A DNA stretch of 64,000 bases from contig NW_018388169.1 in assembly GCF_001417965.1 (NCBI RefSeq), positions 331,997-395,996 of the forward strand. The letters are read 5' to 3'. Shown in pieces: positions 21,601 through 36,600 of the stretch. Source of the stretch: Exaiptasia diaphana (lineage: Eukaryota > Cnidaria > Anthozoa > Actiniaria > Aiptasiidae). The notes beneath the pieces were generated by a model. It did no database searches. It had not been told where the DNA came from and was given only the letters and a program-made list of their open reading frames with translations. A program made the position numbers and the translations under genes. Position 1 is the stretch's first letter; each line of letters begins with the position of its first letter.

Positions 21601-24600
21601 TGCCAAAAATCTATTATAGAAAACAGTGAATTCGAAATGGCGTCGTCTTGATATTGGCAAAAGTTCCACATAGAGTTTAAATTTACAAAAGAGAATTTAC
21701 TGATGCCTCTGGGTTTTTATTTGGCTCCACCTTAGATCCGTATGTTATACATTAGTCCTATGTATTTTCGTTTCCTGCAGAGAATATTTTTAAAATACCA
21801 AAATATTATTTTCAGTGTATTCAGATGCCACTGTAGGCAACTCCATATTATTGTCATTCGACAAAATTTCAATGAAGAGTTTGTGAAAATTACTAAAGGT
21901 TTGAGTGAGAAATTAATCCTTTAATATGAGATTAAGTGTTTTAAAATGGGTCGTAAAAATTAAAAGAACACAAACATCATTAAACTCCCATAACATTATC
22001 GTGAATAAAGGCATGCCGCAAAACATATCTTTGCCTGCTTCGAGTCCGGTTTCTCTTCATCCTTTGTTTCAACCAGTCTCAAGAAGCTGTCAATTATTCA
22101 AAGCAACCTTCCGCTGCATTTACGACACAAAGGTGCCTTAGTACTTAAAATCTCTGAGAAATAATTTCGTATGAATCATAAAAGTGATCTTTGTGACTTG
22201 CATTCATTACTCGTGAATTTTCTGCACGTATTTCCTGCCTCTTGTGATCTATATAGTCCCGAGTTTTGTTCGAAACAATCGTTTGAGGTAAGAGCACCGG
22301 ATGACAAGAAAAGAAAAAAGAAAAAAAAAAGAAGAAAAAAAAAGAAAAAAAAATCATTTAGCACATTAGGACATTAAAACATAGCCCAAATTCATTATTC
22401 TGCTTGAACATGGAATAAAAAAAATTGACTTGTTTTCAAAATACGGAAAGTAGATGATAGGATGAACATGTTTTATATATTTATATAATGCAATAGTCAA
22501 AATAGATAAAAAAGAAAACAATGAATTTCAATCGTGTAAGGATTCAATCAAGAATAAATCATTGAATCTTCGTCGCACGGAAAATAAGTATCCAAGAGCT
22601 ACTTAAAAAAATGCTACGAAAAGAGCTGTCAAAAGCTACTCGGTTTCAAATTAAGAATTGGTTCTTCGATGTCGTGGGCTGAAAACAAAGCAGCCTCTCT
22701 TTCTTCTTTCTGAGTGTTTTAATAACTTCATTACCAATAATGATTTTAAAGATTTTTAACTTCAGGAAGCCATATTGGTTGACAATTAATAAGGAAGTGT
22801 AGAAGATGATGAGTACTATCAAGTCTATAGCATAGTGACTTATGAATTCTCACGATGCACTAGCCACAAAAAGAGATTGATAATAGTAGCTAACGTAGTA
22901 GAAACATACACTGAGAACGAACATTACGATTGTTTAAGTTTTATCATTAGTTTTATTAAAACCCCTTGCATATCAAATGAATACTAATTGTTTTAATTAC
23001 AAAATATTACCGCTCCATCAAAACTAGAAAAAGTTGGATGTTACAAAGTTATAAAAAGTCAGTACAAATCTAAACGTCATATACAACAATTTTAGGCCTC
23101 TCTCAAATCTAATATGTGAAGAAGTCAATGTTAATAGACCTTTTAAAAATACAAATACGGCTGAAACCTAGAGCTTATTACCCTGAATACGACCGCCAAA
23201 AAATGCAGCAATGTAAAATGTATTTTACGAATTAATTAAAAACATTTCAACTGCAATGTATTAGAACGATTTCACATAAACCGGATAAAAAATGCTTATG
23301 AGGATCAATTTATGCTAATACACATTACACGATGAGAATGGCTTGTATCAAGTTGTTGTCTATGTTTGCAAAAACTAGATACAAAAATGTTTTGATTTTT
23401 TTTCGCTTACGAAGTGTTTTTCCTTAATGTGCACGTTGGAATGCTTGTAAAAGCAAACAAATGTTTTATTTGTGCAATTTTTGCTGCTTTTGTTGTCGTT
23501 TTAGACATGTTACAGATAAACAGAATTAACGTCAACATATCTGTACGTCAAATAAGTAAAAGCGTTCATCAATATCCTTGTTTTCCCCTGTTTAATATCG
23601 TGTAATGTGTATTAGCATAAATTGATTCTCACTAGCATTTTTTATCCGGTTATGTGAAATCGTAAACAGTGCTTGATTTTATAAAGCTAAGGTTAAATAA
23701 AAAATAGAGTATACGAACCACATCGATGAACCAAATATTACTTGTGTGAATGTGTTACAGTGCAAGGAGAATATTAGTAAAGTTTTTATGTTTTTAGAAT
23801 TTGCACTCTATTATGCGTAGCTTGATATGATAAAAATTGAATAAAGATTGTCATATACTCTCCATCTTTTAGATGGTAAATTTTCCATTGTTTTAGGATT
23901 AAATTTGATAAAATTGTCCCGCCATCTAAGATGTACTATTCTATGAAACGAAATTAAAATCTAAAGAATCTTATATTATTTATCAGATGTAAATTTGTAA
24001 TTTTTTTCATAGAGCATGAGTATTTACTAATTTTGAGATGCTTACTATGTTTTCTTCATTCTGTTAAGGCAAAAATCTGATTTCTTTGTCAGCAGAGTCT
24101 TCTGTAGTCAATCTTAACGTCTCTGCCAACACGGGGAATAATTTAACATCGGAAAAGACAGAACTCAACTCCGCCTCGTCCCGAATTGATTAACGCGTCG
24201 TGTATATATAAATATTAACTTGTAATAGTGACTACATACATACATCAGCTATTATCCCTTCGATTAAAGGGCCGTGGTCAACCGGCATCCACTTCGAGCT
24301 TTTGTTTATGTTTGAAAATAAAATTGCTTCGTAATATAAGCTAAAAATTACTCTTTATTATCCTTTTATGTTCTATGAATGGAGATATTGTGAGATTTGT
24401 AGTAAAAACCAACCGTTGCAAACGGATTGCGAATGGATATTAAAAGTCAATTCTTTTTCCATATATGGAAAATCTAAAACACGGCCGCATTGAATGCCGG
24501 GAGACCACGACTCTTTAAAAGCTGCTTACAAAACGCAACATTCAGATATCATTATCGTCCTCGTATCATAACAACTGCGATGAACACATTATATTCCTAC

Positions 24601-24674
24601 TGGGACTCATGCCATAGTCCTCATAATTACGATTTCATAATTATCACTAATAATCTATAATAATATCCACTTTG
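18612..24674. other. About 6 kb AT-rich region without a recognised gene
   Basis: Short open frames occur here but none shows family resemblance, splice context or coding bias that I would trust. A GC-richer block around 18841-18960 and a poly-purine run at 22310-22355 are the only compositional features apart from the foldback element listed separately. The 5' UTR exon and promoter of the receptor gene probably lie in the left part. Confidence 0.5.
23266..23663. mobile_element. Foldback/MITE element with about 64-bp inverted ends
   Basis: The left arm begins ACGATTTCACATAAACCGG. The right arm's reverse complement begins ACGATTTCACATAACCGG. Pairing continues through GGATAAAAAATGCT and AATTTATGCTAATACACAT to ACACGAT. 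The roughly 270-bp interior has no convincing gene. No target-site duplication is evident. Confidence 0.85.
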
Positions 24675-27600
24675 CTATTCCACACAAGCATCAAACCTAT
24701 CGTGATAAGACTTGAAACTTTCAAAGTCCTTTCTTCCCCAGGCCTCCCAAATATTCAGCTGGTAACGCTCGGTCGACCGGTCTTGGATTTCAACCTGGCC
24801 TTTTGGAGAACTAGGGGACTGGGAACTATCGCCTTGGGCTTGTCTACGCATGCGCACTGGCTCCACGCGACGTAGGCAAACGATCTGTAGACAAGGTTAG
24901 AGAATTTATAGTTTTAATAATTAATCACGCAAAATGAAATGTAGCATAATTAAAGGAACTAAAACACAACATTACATTTTTGCATTCAAGGAAAGTGTAA
25001 CCTGGCTTATTCCAAATATAATTAGATATTATAGAGGTGCGTCCGTATTGTAGAGGTCAGTGTCTGTAATACAGAGGTGACCGCAGGATTTTTCAGAGAG
25101 GGGGTGGCTAATATTAAAATCTAGTATTAAAGCACGTTACAATTCAAAACTTTAAATCTTTATATTTTATTCAAATAGAAGAGGGGGGTAGCTAGCCACC
25201 CATTCCACCCCCTGTATCCGCCCCTTTGCTCGAATAGGTTTTAACAATAAGAGGTGTCCATAATATGGAGGTGTCCGTAACACTTTTTCTAGTTTCATCT
25301 CTTTACTCCGACGATGGATTAACGGTCCGAAACGTCAGTAAGTTGTTTCACCTATTTTTTACGGTGTTAAATTTTTTTTACACAAATGTTTCTTTAGAAA
25401 CACCGACGCAGCTCACACTTGTTTACCGCTAGTTTCCACCATTCCGTAATATAGAATTGTCCGTATCGTGTTGGTGAGATGTTGTTTTAGCAGGTTGCTC
25501 ACTCACCTTATTACTGCCTGATTTTATGACTTCATGGACATGTCCCTCGGTGTAAAACTGTAGATAACTGTCACACTTCAAGACCGCTATGACTTCACCA
25601 TAAAAATACTCGTTGGATTCGTTATCGACGTTGACGACGACCAAGTCTCCCCTCCCTCGTCCGACCCACAGGGTCCCCCCTACGTACAGAATGGTCATGA
25701 CCTTGTTTACAGAACCAGTAATTACGTGAAGACGAGGTCTCGTTGCGTCATTTGTTGGTTTGTTTTGTCCTTGGTTGGCGTTACGAAGTGATTTTCGCTT
25801 CCTGGATTTCATCATGGATGGACCGCGTGTGATGGATTTAGGATTTGCCTTCAGTGAAGCCATGGAAACGGCTTCAGCTTTCGGCCTCACGATGCTCTGC
25901 TTGCGTTCTTTGGCAGCTTCGACGACAACCTTTGAGCGGTCCACAAACTCGAAAGAGCTTTCGTTGTTGTTATCAACAGTCTTGATTTCTTCATCAGCCT
26001 GAAGATTTGGTTCATCTGTGATCGTAGTTGCTTCATTCTCTTTAGTTTTAGTATCAGGGTTATCAGATTCTGCATTATCTTCAGAATTCATTTTCTTAGG
26101 TCGTGAAAGCAGGTTTTGTGTTCTTGATAACGAAGGTTCAGTACAAAACCCACTATCAAATGAGTTGGCGACAGTTTCTTCTTCGACTCCATCGGCTTGT
26201 GATGAAACCGTGTCATCTTTATTGTCAGAATTTCTCTCCATTTTTACAGGTTCAGTCGTTCCCTGAGCAGCTTGGTTTTGCTCAGACGCCGAAACACCCG
26301 ACGAATTTCGGAATTTCAACGCACCAGATCGAAAAAGCTTTTTATCTTCCGACGATGTCGAAACGGAACTTGGAGCGACTTCTCCAGTCTCTGACCTTTC
26401 TCTACCCCTCTTAGGTAGTGTATCTCCTTGTCGTTTGGCGTCCTCCTCGCCAATATCAACTCCCTCCGCCTTGGAAAAGGGTAAACACACTAGCTTCATG
26501 ACCGGGTTCTCCACCTCTAGATCAAACACATGTGTAAGTTGGTGGGAGCGAACATCCCACTGGAGAATCTTGGTTGAACGGCGGTCGATACTCCACACTC
26601 GATCATCACAAGCCACCATCTTTCGGACTTTAGCACGACGAGACGAGTAAACCTGGATCTCTTTAATAATCATGAGCGTGCGAGTATCTAAAATAATAAT
26701 CTTATTATCACAGCTCACCCACAGTTCGGTGTCCTCATTAGTCAATACCATGCAATTTACTGGACTACCACTTTGGCCAAGATTAATGACTTGGATATCG
26801 TTCCAGTAGGTCATTTCTTCCTTGATGACGCTGTCGTCGTCATTGGGGCTTAATTTGACGTCTTCGTGGATATGAGGGGTTGTGGAATCAACGGAATGTG
26901 AAAAGATTATCAGGGTACCATTAGATAATGAAGCAAAGACGCGTACACGTTTGAACTTTTTTTCCTGGAAAAAAAAATACGTTAAAAAGAACAAGAGTCA
27001 AATCTTGAGACAACTGACACTTTCATCATTAAGTACTATGCAATACAGCGAAACCTTTGTTATTCCGTCCACCCAAGAGACAAAAAGTGCCCGCATTAAC
27101 GGGGTGGCCATTTAAGCACAGCAGACAAGACAAGTATAGCGATTTCTAAAATTCGCCCGGGTATAAAAATCCGCCCGTTATACGGAGTGGTCGTATTATT
27201 AAGCACACATTGTGACTTGAAATACTACAAATCCTACTTACTGTAGATGTTTCTTTACACGATTGTTCGGACGAGGATTCCTCGGTGGATTCTTCAGACT
27301 CTTTCAAAGGTTTTTCCGTATCTTGAACTAAAAGTCCCAACACCGCCGCCTTGAGCCGAAATGAGAAAAGGGTGGTCGGGAGGCGATGCGAGGAACGCCT
27401 GCCAAATATGTCGATAGTATTGCCCTACAGGTAAAATCACACTAAACGTCAAATTAAATGTTTTAAGCTTCCTACTAAGAACTCTTACATATAGTTTCAC
27501 TTCGCTTTATGCTTGCGGTTGCGTTACGCATGCTTTCAGTGTCTATGGTAACCACAAGTGTTACATCTCGCCGGCGTACGTTCAACGTTTATGCGTTTGC

Positions 27601-30600
27601 TTAAAGTCTAATCGCACTCGAAGCTTGTATTGCATTTCTCGCTTTTATGCGACGGCTTGCATTGTTGCTTGCGCTTGCAGTTGCGTTGGCCTACATAATG
27701 AATGATTAATAATGATTACGTTTTTTTTGCTAGGTTATGATTCAATACTCGCTGTCTTTGGTTTTACGTTTAGACTGTGACTGCGTTTAGATGACGGTTA
27801 TCTGCGTCATGCCTGTGTTTAACTTCGCGTATGCGTTATCACAATCACTGCGTTTGATAACATCAGCTTGTGCTTGCGTTATGCTTGTTCTTATGCTTGC
27901 GCTTTGTTACCAAGACTTACATGATGCAGTTATCATTGGTTGACAGACTTACCTCAGTCCCAAGCCAAGTTCTACTGCCGACTTTAGCCATACAAAGAAC
28001 TCTGTGTCCAGGACATGATTCGTCTTTAAAATAGAAGACTCCAGTATCACAGTTCAACATGCCGTACTGGCGGTGGGAACGCTCACGGCTCCATAGCAAA
28101 ACAAAACTCGACTCTGTACTTCCTTTGAAATCATGAAATATCATAGAATATGAAAACTTGTTCTCATATACACTTTTATAGGAAAATGGGGAAGAAAGGT
28201 CGAGCGAATTCACTATATATTCAGCGAATCGAGGTCTTGAATTTGAATGCAATTTCTTTTATGCCCTTGTTTTAGTATCCTCCAAATTTTATTTCACAGG
28301 TAAATCAAAACCGCTCTAATCACAATGTAACAGTTCTTATTTAGTGACTATTTCAACGGGTTTTTTGCCTTTGTGTTTTCCTAATCACCAGAATAACTGA
28401 CGGGCAAATTGAATTTATTATATATTTAACTATGAAATACCAATATTTCTCCATTTCGTAAAGTTGTTATTTTTCACTAGTGAAAATAACACATTCGAGG
28501 TTTCTCTATGTAGTGGGAGTAAGAAAAAAGGTATTTTACGACATAATTTGCTTTCATATGTAGTTATATGATAAACAGAATATACATGGTCGCTTGGAGA
28601 TACGAATTTTTACGATCTTCACCTGTTAGATCTTTTCAACACTAGAAGATAAAATCCATATCTCCACAGGCCCATGTAATATCCTTTATTTATCATACCT
28701 GAACCAGAATGCGCCATCCCGTACACAGACGTGATTTTCTCCAGTACCTCACCGGACTCGGGCTTTGGCATCACTCTGCAGTGACACAGAAACTCTGGTT
28801 CTTGAATTTCTTGAAGGATTTTCTCAGCATTTGGACGTCGTTCTGGGAGCTCATGCCATGATTTAACCATCAACCTCTCTAGTCGTGGAAGTTGGCTGTC
28901 TAAGTCGTGGTCTTCCAGGGAAGGACGAACGTTTCGTCGAATTGCTTTCTTGATTTCAACAGAGCTTTTAAAATCGCGGAAAGGTCTGACACCGGAGATC
29001 AACTCATACAAGAAGATTGCAAAGGAAAATATATCAACCTTGAGACAAAAACAAAAAACAATTTCAATGTTAACTTTGAAAAACTTTGCACGACATCTAA
29101 CGAGGCCGGGGAGGGTAATAAGAGCTACATACCTTCTCATCATAGCCAATACCCGTGCGTATCTCAGGAGCCTGGTATCCAGGTGTTCCTTCATCTCCCG
29201 ACACTCCTTGCGGTGTAGCAAAAACCGAGATTCCATAATCCGATAGTTTTACATTTACTAAATCGTCCTCATCGATTGACCAAACGAGAATATTATCAGC
29301 CTTTAGATCACGGTAGATGATATCGGAGTCATGGAGATACCACAGAGCGCTGGCCACCTAAAACAGAACGTTGCAAAATAATAAGTCTTGGTAATGTAAT
29401 GTAATGTACATGTACAACAACGGTCGCCAACAACGTAGCATGGGTGTGTGGGATACCTGTGGTAATGGCCGACCCTAAGACGATGTACGGAGTTGAATAA
29501 AATCGTTCTTTATAATACAAATACTAACTTCTACACGTAAAATTATAGGGAAAAAGTGTAAATTAACCTATATGTTTTATATAAAATGTTTTTTTAAAAG
29601 ATAAATTTAACACTGTAAAAAAATAGGTAAAACAACTTACTTTTAGACGTTCATCTTTCGTCGGAATAAAGATAAAGAGACGAAGGATTAACGTCCGAAA
29701 CATCAGTTGTTTCACCTATTTTTTTACGGTGTTAAATTTGTCTTTACACAACTGTTTCTTTAGAAACACCGACGCAGCTCACACTAGTTTACCGCTAGAT
29801 CCCACCATTTTGGCTTTACATAAATGGTTTGTTTTTTGAGTTGTTGCGGTATTTCTTGACAACGCGCCACTATGTTGAACCGACCATTACCACAGGTATC
29901 CCACTCCTGGTACAACATTTACAATTTCACAAATTATAGTATGGTCTTTCAAGAGGAGAAGTTTAGTTTTCGATAAGTGAAAAGTTTTCAATTTCGTTCC
30001 CAGTCACTTCTGAATATCTGGAAAGACCAATGGAAAGTCAACCCTACCTGAAATGCAATTCTATAAGTTAATAACTTTCCCAGAACAGCTTCTTTGCTCT
30101 CGTATTGAGCCGGGTTCAATGTTTCTTTCTTTTTTATCTCTCTTCCTAAAGTCAGCTCATCGAGTAGATTTGCCAGGCTGCCGTGTGGAGCTAATTCTAG
30201 CAGAAAGCACAATGGATGGAGGCAGACACCTAGAAGTTTCACGATACACGGGTGCTGGAGATGGCATAACACAGCGACCTGGGTAAAAGTAAAGTTAATA
30301 CGATTATTTATACGTAGTTTGTTTAATCAACCATGAATAATTTTAAACTTCTTTCCAAGCTTTCGACCTAAGCGGTCATCTTCAGGGAACACAAAGACGT
30401 TACAAAAACAAAAACAAAAACGCATTCATACTGAAATGAAACTACTACTACTACTAAAAAAAAGTAGTTTCATTTCAGTTTGAATGCGTTTTTGTTTTTG
30501 TAACGTCTTTGTGTTCCCTGAAGATGACCGCTTAGGTCGAAAGCTTGGAAAGAAGTTTAAAATTATTCATGGTTGATTCGAACGAACTACGTATAAATAT

Positions 30601-33600
30601 GAAAAATACAACCAACAAAGATCTTTTAAAAAAATACGATTATTGTTGAAGTTCGATCTTTTTTATGTGATTAATATGACATTTTCTTTATTTTAATTGA
30701 AATAAGGTAATAAATATAAAATAAACCTCTTGTCTCAAATCCCAGAAAGCTCGCACAACTTTAGTCTTCTCGAGTTCATCTTCCACGTCATCTTCACCGA
30801 ACATGAATTCTCCTCGTAGACTGCCTGCGCGGCGAACACTTGAACCTTCACTGCGGTTATGGCGAATGGACGACCCCGCAGTCGACGACATGGAAGACGA
30901 TTCAGTACCGACTCCTATACCACTGTCTTGTAGGTATCTGAAGAACGAATGACACCATGTGGTCAGTTGACACGACAAAAAAAAAACAAAAACAAAAAAA
31001 AAAAAAAAACAACAACAACAACAATAACAACATAAAAACAAAAACTAAAAACTGAATAAAAATTCCGACCTTCCTCAGCGCGTTGTAACAAAAGAGCTAA
31101 GTTTGACCAAAATGTCTGCGTTTTTTCATTAAAATCTTACGCTAGTGACAAATATCTTTATTTAGTTTTTAATATGACTCTGCTGCAATTTTAAAATACT
31201 TAAACTCAAACACTATTCTCTTGTATCTGGTAGTTTCCATAACAATAGAGAAGACATTCATTCTTCAAAATAAACAAACAAGCAATAAAAATACAAACAT
31301 ACCTCGAGACCCTCGTGGAATGAAAAGTCTTCACCGCAACCTCTTCTTCTCTCAGAAGCCCCCTAAAAACCTCGCCAGCACCTCCCCCTCCAAGACGACT
31401 TTCATCATCAGTTGTATACGAGAATTCAACACTATCAACCAATAAGTTCCGGGGGAGGTCGGTCATGAGTAAATCAGGGATGAGCTCATCGAGTGAAACC
31501 ACTGTGTCGGGATGGTAGGGGCAATTGATTGTGGAGAAGTTCATCGCGGCTGCCGCACAAGTTGGCAAGGTAAAATTGTATGGACGGACTGGCTGGGAAC
31601 CGCAATGCTCTGTGGGATACTCGAGGGAACAGGATCTGCGAAGGAACGAACCACGGCGAGCCATTACGTATGTACAACGCGGACATGGAATCAGGCGGCG
31701 CACGAGTGGATAACCGAACGTGTCTGTGTCATCAAGACCTGAAATAATAATAAATGATTGTGGACGACAGGTTTTAAAGAATCCTTGAATTTTCAAATGA
31801 ACAAGTGTCTTTGTGAACCATCAACGAGAGGATCACCGCTATCAAGAGGTCGTGAAGGCTCACCTGGATACCATTCAGAAATGAGGGCGTCAACTTGGTC
31901 GACGATGAATCCCATCACTGAGAAATCTCTGAACGAAGACCACACTTCAATCGATACACCTTCGTACTCTTCAAAGCGATGTCGAGCGGCTCGTAAAGGA
32001 ACCTGGGTAAAATGCATCAAAGTGAAAATAATGATCAACAATACTCCAGTTTCGAATTCTCTTTAGTGCAAGATTAGCTTGAATCAAGCATACATCTTTA
32101 TTGTCTTCTTTGTACAAAGAGTGTTTTCATTACAATAGGATCACTGCTGAATAAATAGAGGATATTACATGGGCGCGCGGAGATACGGATTTTATCTTCG
32201 AGTCTTGAAAAGATCTCTCACGAGTGAGCGTAGCGAACGAGTTCGAAATTTTCAACACGAAAATAAGATCTCGAAACTAGAGTACAAATAAGATCTCGAA
32301 GCTGGAGTATCTATCAAAAGCAGTTTTATCGCAATAATCTTCGTCTTGTTGTCATTTTGTAAACTTCTAGTGGCTACCTCAGTCCTTAATGTTATAACAA
32401 TAGAATGTTTTGACGTGACGTCATAGTGGAAGAGGGCAATTTCTTCATTGATTTGGAGTATTATTGCTTACCAATTCTCTATACGACTGAACCAAGAAGT
32501 GTCCGCCACTGTATATGACTCCAATTCCCTTCCTCCAGTAGATCATGAAGAACTCATTCTCTTCAATACCTTCATTAGTTCTCCATCTTTGTAGAGAAAC
32601 CATCAGCCTTGTTATAAGACGGCTCCAGAAACCACTTGGGATGTAAGCCATTTGGTAATTACGACTCACAGCGTCGACGGGTTCCTTTGGAAAGCCATCA
32701 TCATCGTCGTTGTTGACATTACCATCGACGTCGTCGCCTTTGTGTTTCTCTGGAGGAGCCAATCCCACGGGAAGAGTTGAAGAACACTTCTCTTTTCTTT
32801 CTTCTTTCTTACTGCTTCGAGATGAGGATGGTGTGAACGTTTTTGACCGCTGCTTTGTGCGCCAAGATGGCACACCTCCCCGTCTGTAGAATAATTCACG
32901 CTGCATCCCGGGGGAGTCAATTGGCAACATGGATGGAATAAGGAGCCTGTTTTCATCAAGGGATAGAGCGATCTCGAATCGTTCCATAAGTTGTAAATAC
33001 TGAAAAAATAGAAACGAAAAGCTCAGATTTATTGCACTGTCTTGTTGTTTTTAAAATAATAACCATTTCTAAAGGTTGATAGTTTAAGTAATTATTGCAG
33101 CGATATATGTGGATAGAGTCAAAGGCAACCGCAAGGCACCATGGGATGTTGCAAAGAATAATATCCCACAATAACTTGCGGTCCTAAGCATTAGACATCG
33201 ACTTTACTTATTGTTATAAACAGTATTACCTGAGGAATAAACTCGGGAGGAAACCGAGGATCTTTGAGAACAAAGTGTATATTGTGTTTTGACATAATTC
33301 CTTCTCTGACAAAGTTGTTTCTTTCCTTGACGGTTACAATACTTGCTATCAAGTCGCAGACCCAAGACGGATCAATGAAATAGAGGGTATTAAGTCCCCG
33401 TAGTTGGTCGTTGTAATGGAGAAGGACACCATTCTCGTGTAGAAAACGTGTTGCTGGTTCAAACAATAGAAAATAATAATTAATAACAAACCCTCTTACG
33501 CCGCCATTTTGAATTCCTCTCCTTTTAATATCGATTCACTAAAAAAAATAAACGGTGTCTAGAGACAATAGACATAAAATTTATAGACTGTACGTCCTTG

Positions 33601-36600
33601 AGAAAGCTCACTTAGATTCAAGAATATGTCATAAAATGTTAAAATCATCATTTGAATGTTTTGAAACAATGATTTAAAGCTTGAAGCGCGAAATTCTCAG
33701 AGAAATAAATTTTTCTATATAACAATGTGTGCTTTTGCACGCTGGACATCTTATAATTTCTTCAAAATCATTCAAAATGACGGCCATACTCGTAACAAGA
33801 TTTATCAGTATTAAAATCGGGAGAAACCGCACAGATGCACAATAAAGAAAATTGGAATATCATTCTAAAATACCTAGAGCCAGTTCCTCATGGTCCAGAA
33901 TATCATTATCCTTGTTCTTGCTTGCGAGGTCTAAGATTTCTTCCTCTAGTAGAATGGGAGATTGTCCTGACTCCCTTCGTCTCTGGGCTTCCTTGATAAC
34001 GGAATCTTGAAGTTGAATGTAGCTTAGTGGAACCTGGGATATTCAAAATGGATGAGAACCAAATGCATTGGTACGTTGTAAAAGAATGAAATGCTAAATA
34101 ATCAAATCTGCAATAATAAACGTAGCGATAGCCTTCGACGCCATTTTTTAGAGCAAAGTATGATGGGAAATGCAATTTTTTTTCCGGTCATTTTGCGTCC
34201 TTCAAAGCCTATCGGTGAGGTGAATGACCGCTAATTATGGGTACAGGGCCCAGCGATTAGGGCTCGATTAGCGCTAATCCTGGGTTAACCCTTCAATAAC
34301 CTATGGAGTTAACCCTGGGTTAATGCTAATCTGGCTTTGAACAACTCAGCCCAGTTTACAGTAAACATACAGTGTAGAAAGTGAAGTATATCTGGGGGAA
34401 GCAACCGCTTATGGCGGCTGACAGCGAAATAAAGGGTATCATTAATGTATGCTTCACTGTACCTGTTTCCCAATGATGTTTTCGCCTTGTTCTTTTGCCT
34501 TGGTCGCTTTATTGTAAATCATCTCTCTCAGTTCCACAACATTCTCGCCGGTCGTGGCTGATATGGTAATATTGCCGACAATTTTAGGAAATCCTTTGCT
34601 ATCTCCAAACTTGTTCATGACCATCTGTCTTAGCTTATCGAGACGAGACTCTCGAACTTTCTTAGGTAGTCTATCCATGTGCGTCCCTACTATGAGTACA
34701 TCTGAGAAAGGTGCCCGCGCCTTTAGAAAATAGAGAACGGAAGATTAAACCATACCCAGGTATAAACACCCCCACCCCTCCCCCTCCCGTTCCAATTTCG
34801 TCATCCTGTATAGTGAATTTACCTTTATATTCAAAAGCCATTGTCGTAGACTTTCAATACCCTCTTCACCCAGGGTTACATTCCAAACACACAAGTACAG
34901 TGTACTCGGAGAAAGAAACATTTGATGAGCAGCGTAATAGACGGTCTGGCCAGCAAGGTCCCAAGTACTAAAGGTGATAGTCGGAGAGTCGCTGGACTAT
35001 AAGTGGAATAGAAACATATGTCCAGTGAACACTAAGGAACTTCACTAATACACGCATTTAGACACTTTGTAAAGGTTTTTCTAAGATTTTGATTAAACCT
35101 CAGTCTGAAGCTTTTACGTCATGTACATAATTATCAGTGCATTATGGGAATAGATTTTGCGGAAAACAAAATACAAAATAAGTCCGCCATGTTTTATCCC
35201 AAACACATTCCTACAATGTATTTCGTGTACGGTATCATGTAAAAGCTTTGACAGAGGTCTATAGTCGATAATAGTTGAAGCGCGGTCTCTTGTTTAAAAT
35301 TCAAGTCTCGCCCGCATTGCGGACACCTCAATATTACGGACACCCTGATTCAACGAACGGTCACCGCTTTTTTAACTCACTCTACAGTGGATGGATGGAT
35401 CGATAATTATGATAAATAAATAATTATAGTAAAAACAAACTTATCATTTAGAAACGGCATCTCTATCAACAGTGACGTTGATTTCCCTAGAGGCCGTACA
35501 AGAGGATGGTCGGATGGATGGAAAGATGGACGGACGAAACGAATAAATAAATAGCGAAATACAATAGCAGCTACCTTTGTCCATGGGAACCAAGAACCAG
35601 AGTTAGGTTGAACATTCCACTCGTCAATGACAATCCCGACCGTTGATAGGTTCTTTGGAAGTGCCTCTCCTTTAAGGGCTGCAAGTAATGTTGTTTTGCC
35701 ATGTCCCTGAAAAGAGCGCATGCCAATCACAGTTTAGAATGAGTGTTAGTCATCGACTCTTACGACGATGATTTCGGAGGAACAACATCAATAATATATA
35801 AAAATCTAATCTAATAAACCAAGCGTACATTGATTAAGCGAATGTGATTGTTTTTGCCTGCGAATCTCCATAACCATTGAACACTACTCATGTCTTACGC
35901 AATACAAGAATCACGAAAATTCGTTTTTGGTTTAAATAACTCAACGAAAGAATATTTTCAGTTTGTTCCTACCTGAATTCCAACAACCATGAGTTTCATT
36001 CTGTAGTAAGGTACAGATTTGCGAAGTGTCGCCCGCAAGTAAGCTAGGGTATCTTTTGGTCGGACGCCCATGGTGTCTGAAAATGAAATTAGTAATGACT
36101 TATTATTATAGATTGTTTTGTTGGAAAAATATGACGGAATCATATCATGAAATTTGTCTGTTTCACGGATCCTTTTTCATAAGCGGGAAGATTTACCAAC
36201 GAACACTAGTTTCTCCGTTTCCGATGAGTATCTAGACCGGACATTTCAGTCTGTAGGGGGAAGCTTTACTTCCCCTCCCCTTCCCCATTTAGAACTCTCC
36301 ATACTATGGGTCTACTACATGAGTCATTGAGCTTGTCAAGTTTGTAAACAGTCAAGCTTGCCAGTTGTCTAGCTAGAGCCAACATAATGGCACAATGAAA
36401 CAAAAGAGACACTATACAACTGTCCATACCTGGTCTAACGTGCTTTGGTAGCCTTATCAAGTTCAGATTATTGAGTCTTAGTTGCCAACAATCTCTTAAG
36501 TTTCCAAGTTGTGGTGGGAGAGACTTCAGGTCAGGATTACTGGTTAAATAGAAACAAAAATTTAAGTTTTCTCCTGGTATGCTTGTTTTCCTCCATCATC

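Noticed and set aside
22145-22377. Lys-rich and Phe-rich open frames
   Set aside because: They come from an A/G-rich purine tract and its complement, with no other support.
25429-25506. Stop at 25429 as the true end of LRRK1
   Set aside because: A consensus donor at 25507 joins in phase to a terminal exon at 24884-24675 with a coherent WD40-tail sequence. The stretch after the donor is repeat-derived.
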